From the NCBI RefSeq assembly GCF_023278565.1, contig NC_064672.1:248001-312000 (forward strand): a DNA stretch of 64,000 nt. The letters are read 5' to 3'. Source of the stretch: Colletotrichum lupini (lineage: Eukaryota; Ascomycota; Sordariomycetes; Glomerellales; Glomerellaceae). The notes under the pieces are model-generated. The model did not search any database. It was given only the letters and a program-made list of their open reading frames with translations, and was not told the origin of the DNA. Position numbers and translations under genes: made by a program. The number at the start of each line of letters is the position of its first letter. The first letter of the stretch is position 1. Shown here piece after piece: positions 1 to 11,965 of the stretch.

Positions 1-114
1 ATCGTGAATGTGGACAGAACCACACAAAGCAAGGGGAACCTGAACAAGAGCCAGTGCAGTCCAGAAGACTAGAGAAGCACAGGATCGAAGAGACAGCTGG
101 CTGTGCGCCGCCAT
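1..114 (-). CDS. 5' end of a secreted or ER-targeted protein (truncated by window)
   Basis: On the minus strand an ATG at 114 opens 38 codons that run without a stop off the left edge. The start reads MAAHSQLSLR and is followed by a hydrophobic stretch (residues about 13-31, rich in L, V, A, F) ending near LALCG, which looks like a signal peptide. Nothing of the mature protein beyond about six residues is visible, so no family can be named. The region to the right (115-1046) would be its promoter. It is below the length of most ORF calls; support is the signal-peptide shape only, and it could be a chance frame. Confidence 0.4.
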   Translation of the reverse strand, partial: MAAHSQLSLRSCASLVFWTALALVQVPLALCGSVHIHD

Positions 115-1046
115 CTTGGCCGCTGTATCGAGGTGTACGATCAGGGGTAAGATGTAGCCTGTAGGGGGAAAACAAGTGAAGGTGAGGGAGAAGGCATCAA
201 CTTCACGCCGTGACTGGCGCAAAAAAGGGAATCTAGCGGCGACGTGCGCTCAGGGTGGATTTGTTTGGATGAGGTTGTTGTGGGGGAGAAGGTTGGTGGA
301 AGGGAAAGTCGAGATCGTGATGCTGACAGGAGGAGAAGTCGTGTGGGCGGCTAACGAAGAAGCAGTGAGGCACACAACCTCACTAGCGCCTCGCTTAAAA
401 TTCTTCTCATCTAGAAGAGAGGAAGGAGCGTGTATGTTGATGCCTCTTCAACACGTGATTTGGTGATCTGAAGACCTCACCGAGAGGTCTGCGCCTCAGG
501 CGCCCAGGGCAGCTCGGTGAGGCCATACCCGGAAGATATACTCCTGAGACACGTGATTTCACCTGACGGCTTGTGTGATAATCATTAAACGCACTCTGGA
601 TGTTCATTTTCGAATCTGTGACAGCCTTCTAATTCCATGCCTTGAGCTCCCTAATCTTCACATGGCAGAACAGGAGACTGTCGAGCTTTTCTTTACCACA
701 GCAGAAAAGCATCATTGATGTCAATGCCCAACTTGTCATCGCCCTCCGGATCTTTCAGCACCAAAGGCACCTGCTTCTGCACGAAGGGTTGCTACCAATC
801 CAAAGACCAGCAAAATGTTGAAGAGGTCTTGCTGGCTTGGAGTCAAAGAGGAACAATGATACTGGCCTTTATAGGCAAGCTTTGACCTGTGCGTTGATTG
901 CAGTGTCAAGCATCCATGGCCCGCTGGAAACAAGACCTGGTTGGTTGTTCATTTTTGCTGCGAACTAAGGAAAATATGATAGGTTGATCTGACAATGGTC
1001 GGACATAGGTGTCAGCAAGAACACCTCCACTATGTAGCACATGTAT
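115..1046. other. Intergenic, no gene recognised
   Basis: Mixed-composition sequence between the partial gene at the left edge and the ankyrin-like gene. Short open frames on both strands here have no recognisable protein features. It probably holds the promoter of the left-edge gene and the 3' region of the ankyrin-like gene. Confidence 0.4.
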
Positions 1047-1739
1047 TCATCTCGTCCTTCGCGTTCCACTTTTTCTACCGTCGCTGCATGATACATCTCT
1101 ATCTAGGAGGAACTCAAGTATTGCTGTATGTTCAAGACATATGCCATACTGAAACAGGCTTCTTCCGTGCCAAGCATGCGGACTCGCGCTATGGTTGACA
1201 AGCTTCTGTACTATGAAAATACTTCCAGCACGTATTGCCGCGGCAAGGGGAGGAATGTCGCCCATGACCCCTTTGGGGTCCATGCTGAACTTGAGCAAAT
1301 AGTCAAGGACGCCCTCCCGCCATCTACGGGCAGCCCCGGTCAGACAATTGTCCCCCGAAGAATTGATGCCATAAAAGTTGAATCTAGTTGATTACAGTCC
1401 ACCGCTGGATTCAAGTAGGTGCTTAACGATATACAGGTTTCCCCATTCGTAATGGGGCCGAATCACAGCATTCAGCATATGATATCCATGCTCTTCATGC
1501 TCAAAAAAAGAACAGATGTTTTTGAACGCGTCCACTGATCTCTTTTTGTAGACTGCTCGGTAACGCTCGTATACTTGTTCATTCATTGAGTCAACGAGAA
1601 CGTGTCCATACGGGAACCCAGCGAATCTGTGCTGGCCGAATCGGCTCGCGAGGGGGGTCTGTTTCCGATGGCGTCGTGAAAACACGGCACTGAGACCAAC
1701 ACCGGTGATGTCTATGGGGCGGTGGACCTCCGAGAGATT
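1047..1739 (-). CDS. Ankyrin-repeat-like protein, 5' end not resolved
   Basis: Two in-frame segments, about 1396-1739 and 1047-1323, are separated by a 72-nt intron (1324-1395) with donor GTAATC, branch-like TCTGAC 12-17 nt before the acceptor, and acceptor CGTAG. The intron contains a TAA, so unspliced translation stops. Joined, the junction reads ESSGGL-WREGVLDYLL. Ankyrin-type helices are visible: IVKHLLESSG, VLDYLLKFSM, PLAAAIRAGSIFIVQKLVNH and AILEFLLDRD. Stop is at 1047. No good ATG is seen in the upstream segment (open to 1739), so at least one more 5' exon is likely, or the gene is a fragment. The ankyrin match is by pattern and is only moderate. Confidence 0.45.
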
Positions 1740-1889
1740 TCAGCTTCGTAGGACCAAGTGACAGAAAATTCTAGCTTCGACTCGAATCGTGAAGTTCTCT
1801 GTTCAGGCTTATCTGGGAACCAGGAGTGTGGAACAGGGGGATCATGGTCGCAGCTACCGCCGACAACGCCTGCTGACAATTTATCTTAG

Positions 1890-2291
1890 ATGGTGCAGTG
1901 GGCGCGATTCAGCCTGTTTCTCATGCTAATCATCAGCGTCATTCTCGCATTGATGTCCATGGCATTTACGCTCGCCGGTCTTGGACAATCCTCGCACTTC
2001 GATCTCGATTACGCAAATTCTCTGCCGTTTCCAGATGGGATATTATACGACAAAAACCGCTTTGCGGCACAGATATGGGCGTGTGGAGTCATGGACATAC
2101 CAAAGTTTGATGAGGAAGGGTGGCTGCATTTTGTCTGTTGGTTATCCCAAGGATCTACGGCTCTTGGGTGCATTATGTTTGGTTTATTGGTATCCTTCAG
2201 TGTCATGATATGGTTGGACTGGAGGGGTGGGAAATGCTTGGTGACAATTTGGGTGCATCGCCGTGGGAGCTGGCAGTCTGACTTTATCTAA
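1890..2291 (+). CDS. Hypothetical small membrane protein
   Basis: Open frame of 133 residues with two strongly hydrophobic spans, about residues 6-32 (FSLFLMLIISVILALMSMAF) and 81-109 (LSQGSTALGCIMFGLLVSFS), separated by a soluble stretch. I do not recognise the family. The ATG follows TGCTGACAATTTATCTTAG, which is an excellent branch site plus acceptor, so 1890 may be the first base of an internal exon and the true start may lie upstream. A GTGACA near 2250 could likewise be a donor. Model uncertain. Confidence 0.35.
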   Translation: MVQWARFSLFLMLIISVILALMSMAFTLAGLGQSSHFDLDYANSLPFPDGILYDKNRFAAQIWACGVMDIPKFDEEGWLHFVCWLSQGSTALGCIMFGLLVSFSVMIWLDWRGGKCLVTIWVHRRGSWQSDFI

Positions 2292-3142
2292 ATCCAGAAC
2301 ATCGTCTGGCTATCATAAAATTTAACATGCCATACGTGCGGGTGAGCCTGGCGAAGTTGACTGAGGTTCTGAGATGTCTTGCGGAGGGGGGTTAGCAGTT
2401 CGGAGGAGTTGAACGGCGTGTTACGCCAGCCATCAAGTGCTTCGCCGGTACATGTCGCTGAAGTCCTATCTATCTAGAGATGACATCGTAGTAGTCGGGC
2501 TTGTCGGGCCATCCTTGTACAGCAACCCCAGTATGGTTTCTTAAATTTGAGAGTGACAAAAGCTGCAGTATAGAACTTTCACCCGTTTTCTAAATGTAAG
2601 TCATTTTCTGCGAAGAACCAGACTTGACTAGTCACACTGCTCTGAGTCATGCCCTTTTCAGAATCTTTTCGATATACGGTCAAGTGACTGTATCTGAGCT
2701 TCGAGTTCTAGGTTCTCCTGTCAGAGGATTGCATTACGATTCCCAAATTCTGATGATAGCCTACTGAAATCTTATGAGCCAGTGGTATCTTTGCTGAGCG
2801 TGGGCCAATTCAGAAGCCTCTAGAAGCCTCCAAGCTGACTCTCTGAGGTCACTGGTGTCTGCCAGTGACACTAAACATGACATGCAGCGTGGCGCTTAAG
2901 TACAGTGCGCCCTTGGATGACATGACTTTGACATTCCCCACCAGAGGCCCGAGGCCAGGAACAAGCTCACCGCTGATCAAGAGAGGCCCCCTCCCACAAG
3001 TGATAAGAGAATCCAATTGGCGACGGTTCAGAGTTTTGCAATCAGATCATTAGCTATTGCAGCCTCCCAGTCGCTGCATTGTCTTTGAAAACTCAAGGGA
3101 CAAGTACTCGTCCAGTCTGCAGCACATCGTCGATTCGCTAAG
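2292..3142. other. Intergenic, nothing recognised
   Basis: No convincing coding frame. The right end must hold the promoter and leader of the acetyltransferase at 3143. Confidence 0.4.
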
Positions 3143-3661
3143 ATGGCGTCAACCAACGGCTCCAATGCTCTCAATTCCATCACATTCCGGAACCACCGCC
3201 CGGGTGACATGGGCTACATCACCCACCGACACGGCGCAATCTACTCCAAAGAATACAACTACGGCGCGCTATTCGAGGCCATGGTCAGCCAAATCACGGC
3301 AGACTTCCTCCTCAAGTTCAACCCAGCCAAAGAACGATGCTGGATCGCAGAGAGAGGAGACAAGTTTTTGGGCTCCATCATGCTCATCGAGGACCGCGAA
3401 ATACCAGGCAGAGCGAAGTTGAGATGCTTCCTTGTAGAAAAGGAAGCAAGAGGCTCCGGCTTGGGAACGGAGTTGATACGACTTTGTGTTGAGTTTGCAA
3501 GGGAGGTTGGATTCGAGAGCGTTGGTTTATCAACTGATAACCACTTGATCGGGGCGCGGCGATTGTATGCAAAGTCCGGGTTCGAGTTGAAAGCCACCGA
3601 AGAACATCAAGCCTGGGGAGAGAAGCGAGTGGGAGAGACTTGGGAGTTGCAACTGAAATAG
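3143..3661 (+). CDS. GNAT-family N-acetyltransferase
   Basis: Intronless 172-residue protein from an ATG in good context (agATGGCGTC). The GNAT fold is clear. An N-terminal strand/helix pair (TFRNHRPGDMGYITHRHG) is followed by the central strand WIAERGDKFLGSIMLI. The acetyl-CoA-binding motif A is CFLVEKEARGSGLGTELI (about residues 94-111), whose R-G-S-G-L-G is the pyrophosphate loop. Motif B is STDNHLIGARRLYAKSGFEL. The layout resembles the small acetyltransferase domain also fused to MarR in bacteria. The acceptor substrate cannot be inferred. The product is probably soluble and cytosolic. It is convergent with the bZIP gene, whose stop is only 22 bp beyond its own. Confidence 0.88.
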   Translation: MASTNGSNALNSITFRNHRPGDMGYITHRHGAIYSKEYNYGALFEAMVSQITADFLLKFNPAKERCWIAERGDKFLGSIMLIEDREIPGRAKLRCFLVEKEARGSGLGTELIRLCVEFAREVGFESVGLSTDNHLIGARRLYAKSGFELKATEEHQAWGEKRVGETWELQLK

Positions 3662-3683
3662 CCGAAAACACAACTTTCAATCA

Positions 3684-4465
3684 CTATGTGATATCTAATG
3701 CCAGCGAGCCGCCCGAGTTGATCTCTCTTATTTTCCCTACACCTCTTTTTTGTCGCCAGTAGTTGGTAGCTGTCAGCACTTCGGGGCAGCCCTGCACTAG
3801 CCCGCCCCATCTCCTGAAGAATTCAGGACCCAGCTCCCAGCCATTCAAGTCCCAGGCGTCTCCCCATATGACAAGCGATGATTTGGTGGGGGAGTCCAAG
3901 TCCAAGAGGTCGCAGACTAAAGCGTTGCACAGCTCATCTTCGTCTATCTCGCCCGACTGAATACCACGAAGAATGTTATCCCTCATCTTCGGTATTGGGA
4001 ATAGGTCCAGCCATGGATGATGCTTGACAGTCCTCTGTAGTGCCGTTGGTGAGAGATGAGGCGGCAGGACCTCGCTGGATCCGGGCCGCTCGGGGCCTTG
4101 ATGTATAAAGAGAGAGTCGCCATCGTCGCTCTCGATCAATTCTACCGGGATGCCTAACACCAGCGCATTTCTTGCTAGCGCGTCGAACGCGTTGAGTCTT
4201 GTGAGAGCGGGAAGGTCCCGCGGGATAGGGAGCTGTAGGGTCCAGTTCGAAGAGGCTCTCTGCAGGAATTCGGCGACATTGTTGCGTATGCCGGCGCATC
4301 TGAGCAAATAGTAAATCCCAAGCATCTCTTGCATTTGAGACGAAGTCATGGGTCTACGCGCATTAGGCGCAGCAGCGGGGATCAGGCACATCTCGGCTTG
4401 AGGCTCTGCTGAAGCCGAAGCTGTAGTACCGTTGAGTGCAATACGCTTCAGGTGTCTCTTCTGCC
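3684..4465 (-). pseudogene. bZIP/DUF3425 transcription factor, exon 2 (gene split by LTR element)
   Basis: Exon 2 of a bZIP regulator whose exon 1 lies 7.5 kb away at 11966-12074. The reading frame enters after an acceptor at 4466-4467 (CAACCAG) and continues QKRHLKRIALNG. The C-terminal half is a DUF3425 domain: MLGIYYLLRCAG, HPWLDLFPIPKMRDNILRG, then W-G-D-A-W-D-L-N-G-W-E, GCPEVLTATNYWRQKRG. This family is common in fungal secondary-metabolism and stress regulators. With the retrotransposon removed, the intron would be 76 nt (4466-4541) and the joined protein about 295 residues. A stop in the basic region of exon 1 and the insertion make the gene probably non-functional. Transcription from a start inside exon 2 cannot be excluded. 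Confidence 0.85.
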
Positions 4466-4536
4466 CTGGTTGGATTGCAATATCAGCCTTCTTCGCCAAC
4501 GGGATAGGATGTTTGACAGCGGGGTTGTGGAATGGA

Positions 4537-4541
4537 CCTAC
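4537..4541 (+). repeat. Left target-site duplication CCTAC
   Basis: CCTAC directly precedes the TG of the left LTR and is repeated directly after the CA of the right LTR (11961-11965). Five base pairs is the usual duplication length for Ty1/copia and Ty3/gypsy integrases. Confidence 0.88.
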
Positions 4542-4746
4542 TGTTAGTATCCCTATTACAGGGTGGTTAGTTCGAACCGTAGTTAACAAAGAGATTAATT
4601 AAACTATATAAATATCTACGTAATAAGTATAAAAAAGAGGTTCTAACCATAGGTTAGGCTAGCTATAATAATCGTAAATAAGGCCCCTAATTAGCCCCTG
4701 CGTAGTTAGCTATATACCGCGGTCAAATTAAATTTTTAATTTAATA
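4542..4746. repeat. Left LTR (205 bp), RIP-mutated
   Basis: Begins TGTTAGTATC and aligns without gaps to 11756-11960; both copies are 205 bp. The differences I checked between them are C/T or G/A transitions. The outer (left) 30 bp keep the original bases, while the inner 22 bp are converted (TAATCCGACA in the right LTR reads TAATTTAATA here). Confidence 0.92.
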
Positions 4747-4765
4747 TTAACTTTCTCTTTTTTTT
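4747..4765 (-). other. Candidate polypurine tract of the LTR element
   Basis: On the minus strand an uninterrupted A/G run (AAAAAAAAGAGAAAG) ends four bases before the left LTR. A polypurine tract lies immediately 5' of the 3' LTR in retrotransposons, so this suggests a minus-strand orientation. RIP makes A-rich runs common here, so the call is tentative. Confidence 0.4.
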
Positions 4766-7700
4766 ATTAATTTAACCGCTATAGTTAGAGGTATAATTCG
4801 ACCTCGGGCCCGTTTATTATATTATCCCCTTTTCCTCCTTTTCTCTACTTTTTTTATATAACCTATCCCTCTATTTATATAATAACTTTTTTACTACTTA
4901 TAAATTATTTTAATCCTTTATTTAATATTACTTTTATAAAAGCGTTTATGAGGTTATTTTTATTATTAATTTAATAAATCTCGAGTATCTCGCGCTTTTT
5001 ATATAATTACTTAAGGGCTATAATATTAATTATAAGCCTCTTTTTTATTATTATTCTTAATTTAATAAAGTATTTATATAGTAAGTAGGAATTAATATAA
5101 ATAACCGTTAAAATAAGTAAAAAGCTAATTTAATTAGTAATCTTCTTTAGTATTATTAAAATTATATAAGAGAAATTAACGCTATTAGTTATATTATAAA
5201 CCTCTAATACTAATATACTTCTCGTTATTTATTTATTTTTAATTAATAAGTAATAAATTATATTATTATATATAATAAATTCGCTCTTACTTATACTCTT
5301 ATTAACTAGGATAATAATATACTTTAATTATAAAATAAGGTTATTATTATTCGTAAATAACTTATTAATAAAAATATAGAGCTTATTAATTATAAAGTTA
5401 ATTAGGTAGTAAATAAGACCTTAATTAAAATTCGTTTATTATTACTTAAGCCGCTTATTAAATACCTCGACGTTTCGTTCGGTTAGATTTATAACTTACG
5501 CTACCCTAGTATAGTTAAAAGTTATTTTAAGCTAATAAATACTCATAATATATACCCCTCGTACGAGCTTAGCTTTATACCGCTTTTTAATATTAATTAC
5601 GTTCGGATTAATAAAGTTAATTTTCTTACCCTACCCCTTTTATTAAAAAACGATAGTTTCCTTTTTAATTATAAAAATCCCGCTATTAAATACTAGGGGG
5701 GTATTTATTATAAAGACCTCTGTTAGTTTTATTATAAAGCCCGCTTTTTAAAGCTCCTTATTTTCTTTTTTTATAAAGTTAATATTAAATAAGCTTAATA
5801 TATCGTTAGTTTATATTTTAACGATTCTAAATTAATCACCTTCGTACTTTATAACTAATAAGTACGGGTTATATATAAAAATAACTATTAATAGTTAATT
5901 AATATAAAAATCGTAATAAGTAGCTTATTAATAAGTACCCGATTTTACGAGCCTATATAGTAACTTAAGTACTTTAATAATCGTACTTTTTAAGTACTTA
6001 TTAGCTATTTTTTTTAATAAATAGGCTAGGATTTTCTTTATAAGCCCTATAGCTAATTAAGTATAAGCCTAAGTAATATTATAGCTCTAAATCTCGTATC
6101 CTTTTTTCTATAGTAATACTATTAATATTATTATTAATTATTAGCTATAGCGCTATATAGTGGGCAATTATATAAGTAGCGTTGCTTTTTTAACGTTATT
6201 ATATTTCTAAATTACGTATTTAAACTTCTTATACGGCTAGGGTATTCCTTTCTTTTTAATCTTATAAACTATTCGTAATTTAAATATACGGAAGTTTATA
6301 TATTTTTCTAAGTTATATAAGATAAATCGATAGACCCCTTAATTATAAAAAGTATTTATTTTAATAAGATCTAATCTTTTATACGGCTTTTTAGTAATTA
6401 TAATTATACCTTTTTTACGTAGTTTAATTATTAGCTTAAAATCGGCTTTCTTTTTTATTATATAAAAAGTATTAATTACCTCGTTATTAATAATAAATTA
6501 TTACGTTAGGGCTTATTATTATGGTTTTTTATAACGTCTCGCTAATAGTATTAATACCTTTTTAATAATTTCCTTTTCTTTGTTATTTATTAATATTACT
6601 ATAATAATTTCGTTAAGGATAATTTCCTATACTTCTACTATAAGTTATATCATTTCCCCTAGCTCTTCTTTTTTTTATAAATTAGAAATTATTTTATTAG
6701 GATTTATATAGTACGGTCTAACTACCGTAATTAATACTTTAAGTAGCTAGTTACGATCTCTTATAATTATATAAGAGCGCTTATTAATAGAAATTAACTT
6801 ATATAGCCTAGCTTATTATTAAGTAATTTCGCACTATACTCGTATATCCGAATTTAGTAGTATATTTAAATTACTCTTTATATTAGGCCTATTATGCGTA
6901 GTAATTACCTCGTTAACTTACTTTTTTATACTTACTTTATATAGTACCTATATTACTTTTTTAATTACTTAGGCTCGTTAGCTTATACTTAATAACTGTA
7001 ATAAAGTTAAGGTCGTTCTTAAATATGCTTTAAATACTAATAGCGTTAGTATAAGTTTATTAGGCCCTATAGTATTATTATAGTATTTAAGTACTATTTA
7101 GAGGTATTTGTTATCGATAGAATCCGGATTTTCCTCTTTAATAATTTTAAACGCCCTTTTTAATTACTAATATACCCTTTTTACTTTTTTAATACTATAG
7201 TACGCTTTAATAGGTACGATTTTTAGCTATATATTATAAGCTATCATATTATCTCTAAATTTTACTAACTTAAAGCTAGTATTAGCGTCGGTTTTAATAC
7301 TATTTAGCGGTCCTTAGTATATATTAATCTAGCTTTTTTATAGGGCTACTTATATTATCTTTATTTATAAATTTTAAAAGAATTACCCTATTTAAAGAAA
7401 TATAGTTATATTAATTATATATAATACTAGCTAACTATTTAAATAAAAAATATTAACGACGATTTCTTAATTAAAGTTAAGCTTATTATATAATTTAAAC
7501 TTAAATTTACGTAAGCTTTATATATTTATTTAGTATTAATAATATATTTTTATTAACTACTCTAGCGCCCCTATTTTAATATTATTATTATTTAATTATT
7601 TTAAGAGGTTATATAGCCTCGTAACTAACGGGTACTTAAATCTTTAATATAGTTTTCTAAGCTTATTTTCCGTTAAGTAATTAATTAACTTCGTATTATT

Positions 7701-10700
7701 AATAAGCTTTATAAACGCATACCCCTATTATCGTTCGACTATCTCGAAGTACTTATTATTAGAGATTTTATTTTTTATATTATTAAATATAATACTTAGT
7801 TAATCTATATTTTTTAAATATAAGAGAAATGGGGTATTAATAAGTAAAATATAAAAAGTTATCGTTTTAAAGTGCGTCTCTATTTTTATTATACTTAGGG
7901 CGACGATTTCCTTACCTAGGCCGAAACTAATCTTTATAATACTTATTATTAATATATTAAGTATTATTAATACGATCTTTTATAATACTTAGAATTACCC
8001 TTTTCCTTTAGTTAACTATTATAATACCTTAGTATTTAGGATAATTTTATAAAAATTATCTAGGCCGTACTTTTTACTTATATAAAATACTTATATAAGC
8101 TTAGTATTCGAGGGATCTAAGTAGTATAAAAAGGACCCCTCTAGTTACCCTTAAATTTACTTAGTATTATATTCTTTTTTTTTAAATATTAAAAAAAATA
8201 GCGTCTTTTTTTTAATTATTAAGAGAATGGGCTTTAGTCCTATTAAATTTACCCTTTTAGCCGTCTTTATATCCGTTATCTAAAGGACCTTTCCTTATTA
8301 TTCGTAAATAAAAGCCTACTTATTAAGAGCTTTTATTATTTTTTATTTATTTAGCCTCGTATATCCTCTAGAAGCTAACGGGGTAAAAAAAGAGTAGTTA
8401 ATATCGTCGATTTTATTATAATCTAATTTATTAATATAAGAGGTAAAATCTTCTTTATTTTCCGAATCTCTTATAGGGGGTATATATTTTAAATTACTAT
8501 TTTAGCTATTATTACTAAGTTCCGTACCCCTAGATCTACTTTTATATATAATAAGGAATTAGTTAAACTAACGAGGGCTAGTCTTATTATTTATTACCCT
8601 CGACTTTTTATACTATTTATACGATTTAATACGCTCTTCTTTAAAATAGTTACTTAACTAATATCTATCTTTTTTATAAATATAATATTACTTCTTCTAT
8701 TACCCTATTTATAAATTAAATCTCTACTTATTTAACAAATCTAGGCCTCTTTATTAGCGATTATTATATTTAGCCTCTTTTCTTTTTTTATTATACGTTT
8801 AATTAACTTAATATTATTAATAAGGGCCGTCGTATACTTAAAAATAGGTTTAGTATAGTATTTTTATTTTAATATTAAAACTAAATCTTAACCTTAAATA
8901 AAGCGTTTTATAATTTTTAAGTACTTAGTATAGGGTTATTTTTATTTTTAATATATACTAAATTATAATATAAAAATATCTAACTTTCCGCTCGTTTATC
9001 CCCTTATTTAGCTAGGTTTTTACTAGCTTATTAATTTAATTAATAAGCTTTTTAAAGATCTTTACTTATAATTTACCCTCTATTATCCCAGCTATAAATA
9101 TAAAAAAAATCGCTTATAGCTTAGATAAGAGCTCTAGGTTTTTATTATAAGTCTTAAAGCGGCTTTAGATTACGTTAATTATATTAAAAAAGTCGTTTCG
9201 ATCGAGATTACGCACTACTTCGTAATAATAATTAGAGGCTTTACTTATAAGTATAATATTAATTACTAAATAGTACTAATACTCCCTAATTCCGACTTTT
9301 TTATAATAATTATAAAATATTATTAGGGTTTTTTATAAAACCTTATACTTCCTTTTAAAATATAATTTCTCTTTTAAAAAGATCTTTTTAAAGTTTATAA
9401 ATTATTTTATATTTATTATTAGATTTTTAGTATTTATATACGATTCTTATATTATTACGTATTATTAATAACTTTAGGTCGTTTATTTCTTTTCTTATTA
9501 GTCGATCGGCGCCGAATTTCGTATTAATAATAATAACGAGTTATAAATCGAAATAAGTAAAATTATCGATTATCGTATTTTTAGTACTATATTTTACCCC
9601 GGTATATCCTTTTATAATAATAAATTTCCGTTAGTAATTATAAAGAGGAAATCTAGGTCGTTTACCCTTTTTTTAAATTTATTAAAGTAATTATACGCTC
9701 TATTAACTTATATTTAGTTTTATAATACGAATTCCTTTTTTATAATTATTATTATTAATATTTCGTATAGCTCTTATAATTATAATTATACTAATAATAC
9801 CCCTTACCCGTAAAGGAATTTATTAATTACTTTCGTAATCCTTAGGCTTGCGCTCGCGAACTATTTATCTAACTAATAACTAAAGTCGTTTATAATCTTA
9901 TAAAATAAGGGTTGCCCCTATAGCCCCTTTTTTTTTATAAACCTTAGTTAAATAGATTAATACTATATTAATTTACTTATTATTAAACTAATTTACGATT
10001 TTATATATTTATGTCCCTTAATAGTCTAGGTTAATATTTACCTACTTATAAGAGATTAAAATTCTATTTAAAATCGGGTTTTATCCTCTTTTTCCTTACC
10101 CTAACTCGCTAAAAGTCGTACTTTAGCTTATACTTATATTAATAATTATTAATATATTTAATTTTAATAAGGATATATTTAATTTATACGTTAGTTATAA
10201 TAAATCCGTACTTTTATTACCTAACGAATTTATTAGGGTTTAAAAAATTCCCGCTTCCTCTCGCTATCTCGCTACTACTCTCGTTTTTATTATTTTTAAT
10301 AATTATTATTACCTTTTTAAATCGCTAGCTATTATACTTATTAAAATCCTTTTTTTTATTTAGTATAAAAAAGTAGGTTTTAGTAGTTCTTTTTTATAAT
10401 AGTAATAATAAACGTTTATATTATTATAAAAAGATATAATAATTAGTCTTGGGATCTTTATTAGTTACTAATTTCCGTTATTTTATATACTTTTAGCTTC
10501 CTAAGCCTCGTACTTTTTATAATTTCTAAATAGCTTCTTTTTTTAACTTACCTCTTTTAGAGTAGTATTTTATAAAAATAGTTAAAAATAGATACTAAAT
10601 AGCTTATAAAAGAGCTATATAAGTTATTAAGAACTATATAGGCCGTTAAATATAGTTAACGAAGTTAAGCCCTCTTTTTTATAAAATTATAGATTTTAAA

Positions 10701-11755
10701 GACTTATTAAAAATACCTACTTATTACTTATACGTAATAAGGTTAAATACCTTAGAAATTTTATTTTTTATAGCCTCTTAGTACCCTATTTTATATTTTT
10801 TAAGTAGTTTTTTTCGTAGCTTAATTATAGTTAGGTAATTATTACTTACTAGCGATCCCTTTTATTACTTAGTTAATTTCTTAAAATTAATAATCTCATA
10901 CCGGGAGCTAATATAAAAAGAAGCCCTTTAGCGGCCTTTTAAAGGATTTTTTTTCCCTTAGATTTTTATCTTTTTAGCCTTTTTTTAAGCTAATAATAAC
11001 TCTAATAAGAGGTCGTAGGACTATTTTAAAGTAGCCGCTTTTTTTTTAAGTTAATTTCTAAGATTTATAATATTTTTAACTTGATATTATTAAGACCTTT
11101 AAATCCCCTCTTTTTTTATTAAACCGTCCTTTATATTATATTTTTAAGTAATACTTAGGGAGTAATTAAAAGAGTTATAAAAAAGTTATTTAAATCGTAA
11201 GCTTAAAGTTATATTTATAAAATCCTTATAATAATAAACTTTTTTATATATTATAAATCTCTTAGCTTAATAACTTTTATAAAATTATTTTTATTACTAA
11301 ATAAGAATATTTATATTTAGAAATCCCTTTTTTTAATTACGTAGTACTCTTTTATATTATATTATTAAGCTCGTTTATTATGCTAATTAATTAAATAAGT
11401 AGTTGTTATATAGGTATTTTTTTTCATTAATTTAACTAGTTAATTTCTAATTACGGGCCGGCTATAAAAAAGTCGTTTAATAAAAAAGCTACTTAGGGCA
11501 ATAGTAAAAGGCTAGTTATTTAAATAGTTTTATTAATTAACGTAGTTTAACGTAATAAACATTAACCTCTTATAAATAATAAAAGGCTACGATTACTTAA
11601 TTCCGTATAATATTTAAAAATCGCCTCCTTTTTCGTCTATTTTTATAAAGTTAATTAATATAAATCTCTTATCTCGTATAGTATTAAGAAGTTATCTCTT
11701 TTATATAATAAAATACCTTACTAATTTACGATAATAAAATTTAATTATTAATTAG

Positions 11756-11960
11756 TATTAATATCCTTATTATAAAGTAGTTAGTTCGAACTGTAGTTAA
11801 TAAAGAGATTAATTAAACTATATAAATATTTACGTAATAAGTATAAAAAGGAGGTTCTAACCGTAGGTTAGGCTAGCTATAATAATCGTAAATAGGGCCC
11901 CTAATTAGCCCCTGCGCAGTCGGCTATATACCGCGGTCGAATTGGACTTCTAATCCGACA
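11756..11960. repeat. Right LTR (205 bp)
   Basis: Partner of 4542-4746. Its left (inner) end is RIP-converted (TATTAATATCC for TGTTAGTATCC), but its outer 22 bp, ending TAATCCGACA, keep C and G. The two LTRs are therefore each mutated mainly on their inner side. Confidence 0.92.
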
Positions 11961-11965
11961 CCTAC
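11961..11965 (+). repeat. Right target-site duplication CCTAC
   Basis: Second copy of CCTAC, adjoining the right LTR. On the minus strand it reads GTAGG and forms the first five bases of the bZIP intron, so the 5' splice site survives directly after exon 1. Confidence 0.88.

Larger units (their letters stand above)
4542..11960. mobile_element. LTR retrotransposon, 7.4 kb, heavily RIP-mutated
   Basis: A complete LTR element by structure: two 205-bp LTRs, terminal TG...CA, and a 5-bp CCTAC duplication on both sides. The interior (4747-11755) is roughly three-quarters A+T, almost free of CpA and TpG but with CpG retained, and full of stops in every frame, which is the signature of RIP. No gag or pol protein can be read, so I cannot assign it to gypsy or copia. 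The plus strand is pyrimidine-rich, and just inside the left LTR is a run CTTTCTCTTTTTTTT (4751-4765). Read on the minus strand this is a purine tract next to an LTR, so the element was probably transcribed right to left. It lies in intron 1 of the bZIP/DUF3425 gene. Confidence 0.93.

Noticed and set aside
1392..1394. In-frame TAA in the ankyrin-like gene as a RIP nonsense mutation
   Set aside because: It falls inside a 72-nt stretch with good donor, branch and acceptor whose removal keeps the frame, so an intron explains it better.
4747..11755. Coding genes or tandem arrays within the AT-rich block
   Set aside because: Stops in all frames and uniform RIP texture; explained by the LTR element.
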